A DNA stretch of 64,000 bases, taken from positions 1 to 64,000 of the forward strand of contig CANTUR010000630.1 in NCBI GenBank assembly GCA_947683625.1. The letters are read 5' to 3'. A program made the position numbers and the translations under genes. This DNA comes from Mallotus nudiflorus (lineage: Eukaryota; Streptophyta; Magnoliopsida; Malpighiales; Euphorbiaceae). A model generated the notes under the pieces. The model was not told where the DNA came from. It saw only the letters and a list, made by a program, of their open reading frames with translations, and made no database searches. How positions within the stretch are numbered: the stretch's first letter is position 1; each line of letters begins with the position of its first letter. Positions 14,219-26,500 of this stretch are shown here, one piece after another.

Positions 14219-14537
14219 CGGGTTATTTACCAAATTATGGTAAAAAAAAATTTTATTTCTCAAATTGTGGTAGTTTTAAAAGTAATTTTTTTTGGTGATT
14301 TATAAAATTATTTTTGAATTTATGATACTTTTATCAGAGGTGAACAAAAAAGAAAATTTTATTAAAATTTTATGGGTCATATCACCTATGTCAATGGTGG
14401 TATGATTACTTTTTTTTTTCACACTGCCGTTAGCATTTATGGTATAGTCTTTTTTTTTTATATATATTTTGACCAATTTTTAAACAAATTTTAATTTTTT
14501 TATTTTTTATTTTAATATTTTTGTTTTTATTGGATAA

Positions 14538-14575
<38 letters not shown>

Positions 14576-14988
14576 AAATTTAAAAACAAAAAAAATCATA
14601 ATATTAATATAATTATGATATTTTTTTAATATTATTATAATTATGATATTATTTTTAATATTATTATAATTAATTAATTATAATCATTATAAAATTAAAA
14701 TAAAAAATTAGGTCATAATGGTCATTTCAATGCATAAAAACCATAAAAATCAATGACAATCAATGTAAATTTATGCACACACGTGAAATAATAATAATAA
14801 TGTTAAAAATAAAAAACAAAAAATAAAAATATTATTATAATTATGATATTATTTTTATTAATATTATAATTAATTAATCATAATTATTATAAAATTATAA
14901 TAAAAAATTAGACATTAATGGCTATTTCAATACATTTCAATGCATAAAAACCATAAAGGCCAATAATAATTCATGCACACACACATCA

Positions 14989-15037
<49 letters not shown>

Positions 15038-15414
15038 TTAAAGTTAAATATATTATAATATATTATAGTTATTTTATTATTTTTAATATTATTATAATTA
15101 ATTTATCATAATAATTGTAATATTAAAATAAAATAATAATAATAATAATAATAATACTAAAAACAAATTGAAATTAAAATAAAAAAATAAAAAAATTCTG
15201 CCAAAATAAAAAAAAGAAAAAGGGCTAGTGGCAGTATGCCCCAAAAAAAAAAAAAGTGGCTATGCGGTATGACACACAAAATTTTCTTTCCCTTTCACCT
15301 CAACTAAAAGTAATGTAAATTGAAAAATAGTTTCATAAAAAAAGAAATTACCTTTAAAATTACCATAATTTAGAAAATAACTTTTTTTTAACCATAATTA
15401 GGTAAATAGCCCTG
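14219..15414. mobile_element. 1.2-kb foldback transposon with long terminal inverted repeats
   Basis: The left end begins CGGGTTATTTACCAAATTATGG and the right end, read inverted, begins CAGGGCTATTTACCTAATTATGG in the same register. Inverted similarity continues inward for roughly 180 bases on each side, including the AGAGGTGAA / TTGAGGTGAA blocks. The interior is non-coding, rich in TAA microsatellite (about 14530-14570 and 14993-15036), and holds an internal direct duplication (about 14703-14790 and 14905-14990). Long inverted arms with no gene fit a Mutator-like or foldback non-autonomous element. No clean target duplication was found. Confidence 0.7.
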
Positions 15415-15556
15415 TTATATCTCCTCTCCAACCTCATTCAGGTTAGGTCAAGGTGAATACTCACACTATATTGTTTCAAGACCTTGGCAAATGTGGTCAT
15501 GGTTGTGTTATAAGAGAAAAAAAATGGTTTATTAATAGCAACTATCACATCTATTT

Positions 15557-15755
15557 TGTTAGGCCTTCTTTCCCCTTATAAGTTTGCGAGAGGCTCTGAG
15601 TTGGGTGAAAAGGAAGCAGTTGGATAGGGTTGCTGTGGAGATGGATGCTATTGAAGTTATACAGGATATTCGGAGCCAGTTGACAGTTGATTCTAGTTAT
15701 GGTTTGATACTTAAAAATTATAAGGTGTTAGCAAAGGATTTTAAAGAATTTTTTT
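15557..15755 (+). pseudogene. RNase H (RVT_3-type) fragment of a LINE-like element
   Basis: The plus-strand frame reads AREALSWVKRKQLDRVAVEM followed by DAIEVIQDIR. This is the pattern of the plant RNase H-like domain found at the end of LINE reverse transcriptases and in related host proteins. Only the central part is present, with no upstream reverse transcriptase. The fragment abuts the end of the SPA1-like pseudogene, which runs on the other strand, so the join at about 15755 is a rearrangement or insertion breakpoint. Confidence 0.6.
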
Positions 15756-15759
15756 TTTG

Positions 15760-16216
15760 TTCATCAATTTGTTCAAACATATGTAGGCACTCAACTTTAT
15801 TCACTTTGTGCTATTTTGCATTCAGCGAATGTCACAAACCAACTCCATCATGATCTAAACCAATAGGAGTTGGTCTATTAACACTAAAGGAACAAGGCAT
15901 TGCAGTCTTTGTACATAAATTTAAAGAGGAATTAGGAGCTACCAAAATACTAGTACCACCAACAGCCTTTCTAGTAATCTCATCACTCGCTACAAGTTTT
16001 TCACTATCATGGGGTGGGCCTCAAAATATGATCCCTTTACCTTTTAATGTGTTTTTTATAAAAAAAACTCTAAGAATCCCAATTTTGATAATATCTTTGT
16101 TTGAATACCACTATAAGAGATCATGCTTTGGAAAAACCTTTATTTTCATCATTTGCTGATGTTCCATGACTTGATTACAGTCACCACTAGATATTTTTTA
16201 GCCCAAAAAATAGAGG
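15760..16216 (-). pseudogene. SPA1: SPA1-like pseudogene, downstream part (left of TE1)
   Basis: Reading minus from the TE1 edge, the frame carries decayed motifs typical of SPA1, the WD40/kinase-like partner of the COP1 ubiquitin ligase in light signalling. Seen in order: NTLKGKGIIF, GPPHDSEKLVASDEITRKAV, GLDHDGVGL and KVNKVECLHMF. These correspond to the SPA region just before the kinase-like domain. Several in-frame stops interrupt it. It is co-linear with the part at 28552-29042, so TE1 split one gene copy. The kinase-like body, coiled coil and WD40 repeats are not found further left. The copy is dead. Confidence 0.82.
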
Positions 16217-16620
16217 TGATAACTTATTTCTGGAACTTTTAAGCTTGAGATCTTGTAAATAACCAACAAAGGGTAAGGTGAGAGGTGGGGAGGATCCCCA
16301 CAAATACTATGATGCCTAAGTTAGAAAACAGAGAGAGAATTTAGAGAGAAAACAAAGGACAATTAGAATATGAGATAATAGGATGATTGAGAATGAAAGA
16401 TATAGGGTCTTATTCATAGTGATACTTAGACTTGAAAAGAGTAGGATTCCTCTTGAGATAGAAATCCTAAACCAAATACGAGAGTATTCCTTCTTCGTCT
16501 AGGAATCTTCTTAAGGTAGGGTCCTTTCCTTAAATGGATTCAGTTGCCTTCCCTTTCTGAGTAACCCTATTCAAGAAACAAAGCTCTTTAATTAAATAGG
16601 AATATATATGTACGATATCA
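16217..16620 (-). repeat. TE1 3' LTR
   Basis: The 404-base copy starts TGATAACTTATTTC and ends GATATCA, and aligns end to end with 28149-28551. Adjacent to its inner edge the minus strand reads CACAGGGGGACTCT, a polypurine-tract-like run expected just before a 3' LTR. This confirms the minus orientation of TE1. Confidence 0.9.
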
Positions 16621-16889
16621 AGAGTCCCCCTGTGGGTCTGTCCAAATATTTATTTCCAATGTATCTGTGTTTATAAATGATTGAACATTTATGATTCTAT
16701 ATAGAGGTGCTTAGAGTCACTTCATATTAATATGGAAAGGTGAACTGAGGTGGACAACCTCAATCACAGGAAAAGATAAAGCTCGATATTGAGTCTTAAA
16801 ACCATCGCATTATTGAAGTGTCATATGGATCTTTGAGTGCGCAAAATCTGCAAAAATGAATATGTAATGGATTAACCCGTCGGTGTGAA

Positions 16890-17390
16890 AGCGACGTGAT
16901 GGAACTAGTCGTCATTGGAGTTTTGATGCTTGCTGCATTAAAAGCATGGCCCGAGTGCTGAACCTCAACACTATAGAAGCGACTTGAGAGTGTCAGCTTT
17001 AGTCACTAGAATAATGTGCGAGGCTTAGACGCTTGGTACAAGGACGTGAGGCTTACATGCTCGAAACCTCAATACTATAAAAGTGACCTGAGGGTGCCAA
17101 CTTCAGTCACTGCTTCAGTCACTGGACTTAATCTTGGTGCATTAGAAGTGCAGCCTAAGTGTCGTATAGTCTCAGTTCATTAGAAGCGCAGCTCAAGTGC
17201 CGGATAGTCTCGGTGTCTTACAAGTATGGCTCGAATGCCCGTCTTAAGTATTATAAAAGCGACTTGAGGGAGCCATCTTTAGTTACTGGTCTTAATTCAT
17301 GAGGCATGGATACTCAGATCCTCAGTACTATAGAAGCGACTTGAGGGTGCCAACTTCAGTTGCTGGTGGGTGATACTGGATCTTGCTGTG
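16890..17390. repeat. Degenerate tandem repeats in TE1 3' non-coding region
   Basis: Short phrases recur in direct orientation: AGAAGCGACTTGAGGGTGCC, CTTCAGTCACTGG, and the variant ATTAGAAGCGCAGCTCAAGTG. Units are about 60-130 bases and irregular. They lie between the antisense ORF and the 3' LTR, where Tat elements commonly hold repeat blocks. Confidence 0.65.
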
Positions 17391-17829
17391 CTAAGTTGGA
17401 AAAAATAGCTGGCAAAGGTATGCCCGGGTTGGGTAACAACTATATTGCCTTGATGCCTAGATTCTCGGATTTTGAATTGTGTAACCGACGTGTCTTTTCG
17501 TGTGTTAGAAGATAAAATATTTTTGTTGCCATAATGATGACCACTCGATTAATGGGTTTTTCATTTCCCAGACTGCCCTTAATGGTGTGGGGAGAAGCGA
17601 AGTAATGATGAGGGCAATTAATGGTTTGCTTCAGAGCCTTCTATTGCTCTATAAATATCCCTTTTGCTTCGAGTTGATGCATTTTCTCTTTTATTTCGCT
17701 GGTGTTGCATTTGCTTTACCACTGCTACCACTCTTTTTCTGCCGTGACTCCAACATTTTGCAACCAAGTGATTTTTTCCTTCCTTTTTTCTTTTTTGTTC
17801 TTACTCTGCTTCTTTTCATAAATATCTTA

Positions 17830-19690
17830 TAACACCGAGGGAACAAGTTAGTTTTGAATTATTTGTGTCTAAAATAGATGATGAATTATTAGGATGGTAC
17901 CGAAGGCAGTTTTACATTCCCGTCGATTATGCCCTTCATACTGTAAATAGGAAGTTTATGGCTCATACCCCTATTCTAGGTTTCAGTAGGCTAGTGGTAT
18001 ATTTTGACCAACTAAAAGGGGGTTTAAAGTTTCCATTAAATCCCTTTGTAAAAAGATTTATGAATAGGTATAACATAGCGCCTAGTCAGCTTCACCCTAA
18101 TAGCTATCAGATTCTGACTGGGTTTATCTAATTAATGCATGAAGAGGGTAGGGAACCGGACTTAGACGTCTTGCGGTATTTGTATAGCCAGACCAGGAAG
18201 AAGGGAGAACTGATGTTCTCCCTGTCAGTTATTCCCAACCATAGTCTATTTATAAAGCTTTCGGATCTTCATAAGAAGTGAAGGCATAACTTTTTTATTA
18301 TCGAGCACCCTACGGATTTCCTAGATGTTTGACAAATATGGTCTGATGAGTGCCATAGAGTAAGACGGCCTCCTAAATTATCAAACCCTGATACGGAGAT
18401 GGTCTTAAGGCTACATCTTGATGGCCTGATCGAGACTCAGTCTGTTGAGGACATATTTAGAAGATATCTGTGGAGATTCTGTCCGGACCATGTTCAATCT
18501 ACTAGTATGTTTGGATTACCGAGAGGTATCTTTCTAACTTGCTTTTTATTTTTTCAATTGTAGATGACTGACTTTTTTGCTTTTGTGGATGGAATTCCAC
18601 TTTTAGTTGATGAACTAGTAGGGTTAGAAGAAGTATGGATCTCCTCCCCCTCTCCGGAGCCTGAAGCTCCTGTAGTCCCTGAGGAAGTGACCGTCAGTCC
18701 GAAAGGAAAAGCTGTAGTTGGATCATCCTATTTTGGCAAGGAAGGTCGACATAAGAGATGGCTGATCGACCAAGGCTTAGATATCAAGGAGCTGGATAAA
18801 GAGATATATGTCCAGCGTCCAAGGTTGTTTGGGTGTTTGGATATGAGGGCTTAAATCATGAATAAGGTGAAGACGCCGAGCGTCTCGAATGCCTAGGTTC
18901 AAGATCAGTATGCTGAGTCACTAAGGCTACCAATATATATGCAGTGTTAGTTCAAGGAGGGTTCAAAGGAGCTATTCGGTTTAATGATCGATCATTCCCT
19001 AGAAGTAAGTGAATGTAGTTTCTCTGTCACTTTTTATGTTTTCTTGTATTGAGTGACTGATGCGAATTTTCCCTTGTCACAGATGACCCAAGCTTTACTG
19101 TTGGCAAAGGACTAATATTTCTATCTTAAAAGCCAGTACAACCTGAAGGAGACAGAGGTCAGAACAATAACCATTGATTTTGAGAAGAAGCTGGATAGCG
19201 CAAAACCGACACTAGAGCTCTGCCATACAAAATATACAAAGGTGAAATTTGAGGCTGTGGCAGGCCAGAAAAAGATTGTTGATCTGAAGCATAGTTAGGG
19301 TCAGTTGACCAAGAGGATTAAATAGCAGGATTCTTAAATTGCAAATATGGAGAAGAGGCTATCCGAGGTCAAGAATTCTCGGGAAAACGATAAAAGATCC
19401 TACCAAAGCATGATAGGTGGATTTCTCAAAGCCAACAGGTCTGAATATAGGAGGATCCTGCTCTCTCAGATCAGGAGCTAAACTTGTCGGAACTAGATCG
19501 GATAACGTCGTTTGACCTAACGAAGATTGCTGCTGAAGAGGATGCTCGACAAAAGGCAACTTCCCTTTGTGCAAGGGATGTATCTAGATCTATTGAAGGG
19601 TCCTTTGCGGAGCTTATCATGCCTATTAGTGCTGCTAATATTGTTCCCCCTTCTGTCTTCGAGCCCGATGGTTCGGATGCATAATTAGTA
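17830..19690 (+). pseudogene. Antisense ORF of TE1 (gypsy-type transposon domain plus coiled coil)
   Basis: This plus-strand coding remnant lies between integrase and the 3' LTR, opposite to gag-pol. The first part (17865-18131) contains GGLKFPLNPFVKRFMNRYNI followed by APSQLHPNSY. That is the signature of the family annotated in plants as putative gypsy-type transposon domain (Transposase_28-like). An intron-like AG precedes the second part at 18564 (MTDFFAFVDGIPLLVDEL). A charged helical tail follows at about 19130-19480 (EKKLDSAKP, MEKRLSEVKNS). Stops break the frame in several places. The function of such ORFs is unknown. Confidence 0.75.
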
Positions 19691-20103
19691 CAATAGAGAA
19701 TTTTTTTTGTAATTGACCTGTGTAAGATGATTGTTTCTTTAATGAATAGAGACACTTTATTTAATATCATTTCGAGTACATTTATTAATAGTATTTCTAG
19801 AGGCAGTCCAAGTTCCAAAATCATGGCAGTTCTTTGTCTTCTCTATTTTTTAATTTTTATGCCCCTTTAGATGTGTGCTCTGTGACCTGATAGGGGCCTT
19901 ATTAATTTGGACCCAGTTTGCTAGTGTCGGAGTTGCCTCTACCAATATTTGCCCTTCTGAGTACCCGATCACCTACTTTGAACCGTCTTGGGTGACTACA
20001 CCGGAGATGATGTTGTGCTACCCTCTGCCTATATGCTTCGACTATGGCTGATGTCCACTCTCATATTTCTTCTAATAGGTCCAAACATATCCGGGCATCA
20101 ATG

Positions 20104-20860
20104 TTATTGATGTTTTGATCGAGCTGATCTTGTAACTTGGTGAACAATCTCTACTGGTATTATCGAGTCCATGTTATAAGTTAGTCGAAATGGTGTTTCC
20201 TCTATGGATGATCTGGGGGTGGTCCTGTAAGCCCAAATTACGTTGTTAAGCTCTTTGACCCAGTTCCCCTTTTTTTCATTAAGTCTCTTCTTTAATCCCT
20301 GCATGATAATTCTGTTGGTGACCTCTGTTTGCTCGTTTGTTTACGGGTGAGCGACTGAGGTGAAATAAAGCTTTATTCCAAGGTCTGAGCAGAACCTTCT
20401 AAACTTTTCATTGTCAAACTGCTTGTCGTTGCCTATGATTAGGGTGTAAGGTAGGCCAAATCTACAGATGATTTCTCTTCAGAAGAAATGTTGAATTCGA
20501 GCTTATATGATGGTTGGAATTGCTTCCACTTCTATTCACTTAGTGAAATGGTCTATAGCCACAATTAAGAACTTTTTTTATGAAGTAGAGGTAGGGAAGG
20601 GACCCAGGATGTCCATTCCCCATATGGTGAAGGGCCACGGGCTATCGATTAGAGGGCTGTCGATCAGATGCAGGGGGTAAGAAAGCTTGTGATTGAGACG
20701 AGTGAATTGCTGGCACTTATGGGCATCATTAGACATGGTGGGCCAATAGTATCCTTGAATAAGTGCTTTCCTGATTATTGTGTAGTGGGACTCATACGCT
20801 CTATAAATTCCTTTGTGAATTTCCTTGAGTATGTAATTCCCTTCCTCTAGGGATACGTAT
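20104..20860 (-). pseudogene. TE1 integrase remnant
   Basis: The minus frame shows the zinc-binding H/C segment (YESHYTIIRKALIQGYYWP then DAHKCQQF). It then shows the catalytic core with WGMDILGPFP (first Asp), GNDKQFDNEKF (second Asp) and NEQTEVTNRII (Glu). The C-terminal block KKRLNEKKGNWVKELNNVIW AYRTTPR follows. Several in-frame stops show it is inactive. The order after RNase H is normal for Ty3/gypsy. Confidence 0.85.
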
Positions 20861-21250
20861 TTAGACCATGGGTGTGAAAGGGATTTCCTGCAGAGCTCCC
20901 CGTGGTGGGTAGAGTAATGAGCTAACCTTTATCTTCAGTTTCTAAGACTTTAGTTTATCTTCTGAAAGTGTTCCGTGTTCCAGGTATTGGACTATTGGTC
21001 ATATCCATTCCAAGACTTCCTATACTTCCATGATATTAGGGTCCTCGATATTGGGTTTTATCAGTGCTTCAGTGAATTCCATACCCTTGAACATTTTATT
21101 ATCTTCAACTATCGATTTGGCCAGAAGGTCAGCCTTAGAGTTTTCATGTTTGGGTATCTGGACGATCTCCCACTGTCCCCCTTATTGTTCAATCTTCTTC
21201 AAGAGTTGTATAACTTTGCCTACATATCTGGCAATGCTTGGATCCTTGAT

Positions 21251-21763
21251 CTACAATGTCCTGTTAACCTGGTTTACTACTAGCTGAGAGTTCGAGTGCA
21301 TTATGAGGTGTTCGACTCTGACTTCAGCAGCTAACTTCAATTTTATAATGAGTGCCTCATATTTCGTGACATTATTGGTTGTGTTGTACTTTATTCGAAC
21401 TACATACCGATTGTGGATTTTATGTGGTCCCTTGAGGATAACTCCAGTGCCAGATCCTTGAGTGTAGGATGCTCCATCAATATAGAGTTTCCATTCTAGT
21501 GCCTTGGTCATGGTGAGGTCTTCCGACGTCATTTCTTAAACAAAATCTGCTAATGCTTGAGCTTTCACTTATTGATGGGGCTCATAATCAATGTCAAATT
21601 CTCCAAGTAATACTGACCATGGAACCAATCTGCCCGAAGTCTCAAGCCTTTGTAAGATTTTTTGTAAAGGGAAATGGGATCTGACAATAATGGGATGAGC
21701 TTGGAAGTAGTGTTGGAGCTTTTGGGATGCGTGGACAATAACCATGACCAGCTTATCCAACAT
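21251..21763 (-). pseudogene. TE1 RNase H remnants
   Basis: The upstream part (21763-21569) carries the connection from reverse transcriptase with HASQKLQHYFQAHPI and LLGEFDIDYEPHQ. The downstream part (21532-21251) has KLYIDGASYTQGSGTGVIL and NVTKYEALIIKLKLA. These are the two halves of the RNase H region, including the second archaeal-type RNase H typical of Tat elements. Stops separate the pieces. Confidence 0.8.
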
Positions 21764-22081
21764 TGGGTATCAAACCTCGGATCCTTAGAGTATTTTACTA
21801 ATGTAATATACCATATTTTGCTGGATCTCTTCTTCTCTTACTAGCACCAAAGTGATGCATTCTTGACCTACCGAGAGATATAAGTACAATGTTTCCTCTA
21901 GGACCGGCCTGCTGAGTAGAGGTGGTAAGGACAGGAATTTTTTGACATATTCAAAGGCCATTTGGAAGTCTGCAGTCCAAAAAAATTTTCTAGAATTTTT
22001 TAAAGCTTGAAATAGTGGTGGACACCATCTAGCTGAGCATGAAATGAAACGTCCCAAAGCCGTGATTCTGCCGTTTAGCTT

Positions 22082-22940
22082 TTATAACTCATGGATATTA
22101 TTTGGGGCTTTCATGTTGAGAATGGCTTCCATTTTTTCTGGGTTAGCTTCAATACCTCTGTGGCATATCATGAATCCCAGAAATTTGCTAGCTTTGACTC
22201 TGAAGACGCATTTTTCTGGATTTAGCTTGATCCTAGACTCGCTTAGCAATTGGATAATTTGATTCAGATCCACTAGGTGTTGTTTTGTATGCTTGCTCTT
22301 AATAGTAATGTTGTCCATATATACTTACACATTTGTCCCAATCTGGTCCTGAAGTATATGGTTCATCATTATGTGATATGTTGCCCTGACATTCTTTAGT
22401 CCTAAGGGCATCACCTTGTAGCAGTAAAGACCTTCGTGGGTAATGAAGGATGTTTTCTCCTGATCTTCCCCCTTTATTGGTATCTAATGATATCCTTGCA
22501 TCGTGTTAACAAAACTATATAGTCTATGGCCGACAGTGGAATCTACAAGTTGGTCAATTGTAGGCAATGAGTAGCTGTCCTTGGGGTATGCTCGATTAAG
22601 GTCAGTATAGTCCACACACATCCTATACTTTCCATTTGATTTCTTAATGAGTACTGCATTGGCCACCCATTATGGATGAGTAACTTCCTTGATAAACCCG
22701 ACTTCTAACAATTTCTTTGTTTCCTTAGTGATTATCTTCTACCTATCGTATGCAAAGGTTCTTTTCTTCTGGATCACTGGCTTCGCCCCTGGTTTGATGT
22801 TCAAGTTATGACAAGCAACCTGGGGATATACCTCAGTTATTTCAGATGCCTGAGAGGTGAAGTATTCTGAGTGTATAGTGAGGAATTCCCTTATTCCTTC
22901 CTTAGTGTCATGGTCAAGCTCATTACCAATATTTATCACT
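22082..22940 (-). pseudogene. TE1 reverse transcriptase remnant
   Basis: The minus frames include KSNGKYRMCVDYTDLNRAYP (palm entry motif) and PTIDQLVDSTVGHRLYSF, then DNITIKSKHTKQHLVDLNQI just after the catalytic YxDD position, and LNPEKCVFRVKASKFLGFMI. Nonsense codons fall at places where Gln is expected, for example after MQGYH. The flanking frame at 22739-22939 holds the usual lead-in with NLNIKPGAKPV. Confidence 0.85.
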
Positions 22941-23346
22941 TTCCCATTAGCAATTTATAATGTTTCAATATCATCAATCGATTGTGGTCCAACGCCTTAT
23001 TTCTTTATTTCCCATGCTTTTAGGGGGAAGGCCTCTGTCTGAGGCTTTATGGCCATCTAGTAACACTGTTTGGCCATATGCTAATCTCCATGGATAGTGA
23101 AAGTTCTGCCCTTGATTGGAATTTTCATAGTTAAGTGTCGGATACTAGTGACTACATTTGCTTCATAGAACACCGGTCGTCCTATGATTCCATTATATGC
23201 CAGTAGGAGATCGACCATGTTGAACAGGGTTTTAATAACTTTTGTTTCTTCATCGTCCTAATTTTTAAATTTCAGATTTAACTCCATAACTCCTATTGAC
23301 TGTATAGTTCCTCTACAGAAGTTTGTAATGGGATTTTGGATGGCTT

Positions 23347-23565
23347 TCAAGTTGGTGACGAAGCCTCCCATTGCTTTGTAGCATTCCAAGACAACACATT
23401 GATGACGCTTCCGTTGTCAACCAATAACCTCTTCACCAAATAATTGTTTATGTATGCATTTATCACCATGGTGTTATAGTGGGGATGACGAACATGAAAA
23501 CCATCTTTTGAATTGAATACAATCTCTCTCTTTTTGAAGGCTGGCCCTTTTTCATAGCTCTGTTT
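23347..23565 (-). pseudogene. TE1 aspartic protease remnant
   Basis: The minus frame carries VRHPHYNTMVINAYINNYLV then KRLLVDNGSVINVL. The LVDNGS segment is the Tat version of the retroviral-type protease active site. The upstream continuation of this frame is cut at 23565 by the solo LTR and resumes in gag at 27070, so both sides belong to one former gag-pro reading frame. Confidence 0.8.
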
Positions 23566-26500
23566 TGTCATGACCCGAACCCGAGGGCACGTGACCGGCA
23601 CTAGGGAATGAAAAGGCATAAGGCCCCCGAAACTCGTAGTAAGCCTAAAGGAAAAGAAAATAAAACCATTCATATTTTAAACTTTAATTAATAATGGAAC
23701 ATATTATCAAACTGATTTTTCTCAAAATACACAAATTCAACTGCTTACTAAAAATGTGTTTCAATATCTCATATTATAAATTGAATTTAAATCTTATACA
23801 TGAGCATGTTTTACACAAATAAATTACACAATTATGTTTAAACCATACAAATCCTTAGTACATACACTACTGCAGCAACCTAGATTAACACACAGTACAG
23901 CTTACATTGACCTACATAAAATAGTCGATGAAGAAGAAACCCGGCATGGAGGTAGTCTGAGGTCGAACTCCTAAGCTCCTGAAAAGAATAAATTGAGGGG
24001 AATCAGACCTCACTGAGTAAGTCAATAAAAAGAGTTGTACGGTTTGAAAACCCTTTTTGAAAACTATATATGTTTATAGTGAAAATAATTTATAATGTAT
24101 AAGTATAGCTTTTGAAAAAAAATCTCGGTAGAACCTTAAACCTAAAATCTAAATGGTCAGTTGGGCTCACTTATTCCAACTACACTACCGGTCCCCGAGA
24201 GCAAAGGCATCAACCGAGGCACCGAGCCATAGTCATTCACTTAATCCAAATATATGGCACTGGTAGTCCCCAAGAGCAAAGGCATCGACCAAGACACCCA
24301 TCCCAGTCCATTATTAACCTTTTAATCACTGGCGATCCCCGAGAGTAAAGGCTTCCACCGAGGCACCCGTCCCAGTTAAACATTCATCAATCATACAATT
24401 ATCGGATCCATCTCTCAATCTCTACCATGTGCACATAGTCCTGGTGAAGCCCACCTGGTGGCCTGTTCTACCAAAATTTCTCAAAATCGATTTTAATTAA
24501 ATAAAATGCATTTAATTATTAAATAACAACATTAAATTAAATAAACCATATAATCAATATTAAAATATAAGCGCACGCATTTGTTAATTAAAACACACGC
24601 ACAGATCATTCTATCGACTTACAAGATGAACGAGAAGGCTGATGACTGCGCGTCTGCCTCGATCCAACAGCTTCCGCTCCGATATTCTCTAGAAAATAAA
24701 TAACATACATTTTTTAAAAACATGTCTATGGAATTGAAATCGAAAATCAACAGAAATAGTGAAATTCTAGACTGACTCGAGGAAGACCGGATAAAACTCT
24801 ATAGACAGGAAAAAACCTAATTAACAGTAGAAATTTACTGATGATATCACATTTTACTAGAAAATCTACCAAAATTTCGGCAGAATCTCCTCTGTAAAAC
24901 GGACATCTCTCTACCATAGGTAGAGCCATTCCTGCATGGAAAACACACTTCTAAAATTTCGCACACAGTCTACACTTGGGTCGGCTCTCCAACATAGTAT
25001 TAGCCCGACCGAGTTCACAACTCAATTCTAATTAATAAATTCAGAAAAATTTTACTTTCATAAATAAACATTAAAATCATATTTAAAGTATAACATGAAA
25101 CTTAATTAAATTTAATTAGACATAAATATATAAAAACCCATAATTTCCAATAATATACATTATTCTTAAAATATGCATATATATATAATTCATAATTAAT
25201 ATAACTATCAACAAATACCTTAATTAAAACCATTATACCAAATATGCTAAATATAACCATATATACATTTTTTTTTGTTACCAAAATAATATATTATACA
25301 TATATATATATAATATTTGGAAACAATATTCAAAATTAACATTACTTAATTAAAAATACCAATTAATTTATAAAAAAAAATCCTCTAAACCTCTTAAATA
25401 TTAATAAAACCAACTAAAATATATAGTTAACTATAATTAGCATAAAATTACATATTTATCCATATAATACAAAATATACTATTATTACTTCAAAAAAAAA
25501 AATTCCCTAAAAATTTTCTAAATCCAAATTACGTAATTAACTCTAAAACTTATTAAAAATCGATAAAAACTCATTTTATTTAGAAAAATAGCATATTATA
25601 TATAATTTGAAAATAATTTACGAAAAATAATTTTAATTAGTTAAAAATACTAAAAATTTGCAGGAATCATTTTTATACCCTAAATAACTATTAAAACCAA
25701 TTTAATTACATTTTTAACCAATTTAGTGTAAAATTACCAAAATACCCCTATATATATATTCACTATAAATGTTCAAAAATTCACCAAAAATTATATAATT
25801 ACTCAAAAAATTAATTTCTTAACATATAATTCAATAATATCAATAAATATACTCAATTTACCAATTTATTTCAATTAAACACATAATTAACCCTATTTTT
25901 CAAAATTACATAAACTTAATAAATTCCAAATAAATACATAAAAATTCACAAAAATTACAAATAAATTTCTATAATTCATTTCAACTCCTATAATCACCAT
26001 AAAATACAATTTCATAATTTAATTAATTAATTTTCAAAAATTAGAAAATATTAATAAAATAATAAAAAATTCACAAAAATTAAAATAAATTCCAAAAATT
26101 CTAAAAAAATTACAGCATGTAGATTAAGCTTCCAGGAACAAAGTTTGTGAAGGAAGTTTTCATGAATCAATCAAATTGAAGCTAAAAAAAATTTGAAACC
26201 CAAAATGGCTGATTTAAAGAAATTGAAACCTAAGCAATTCTAGATCAAATCAAGTGAAACAAAGCTTGGAATAACACTCACCAGAGCTCAAGGAGAAGAT
26301 AGAGACCGACAGCATCAAATTTGGTGGTCGGAAAGTGCTTGATCGGAACTAAGTTGATTTTTGACTTCTTGATGAAAATCCGGCCAAAACTCGCCAGAAA
26401 AGAGTGTTTCAGGTGGTGGAAATGGCTAGAGGTGGAGGAGAAAGGCTGAGGGGCATAGTAATAGCAAGAAAACCAGCTTGAAAGTGGCTGGAAATGGAAG

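Noticed and set aside
24112..24348. A 78-codon plus-strand frame in the solo LTR
   Set aside because: It is made by the three degenerate repeats and has no protein-like conservation.
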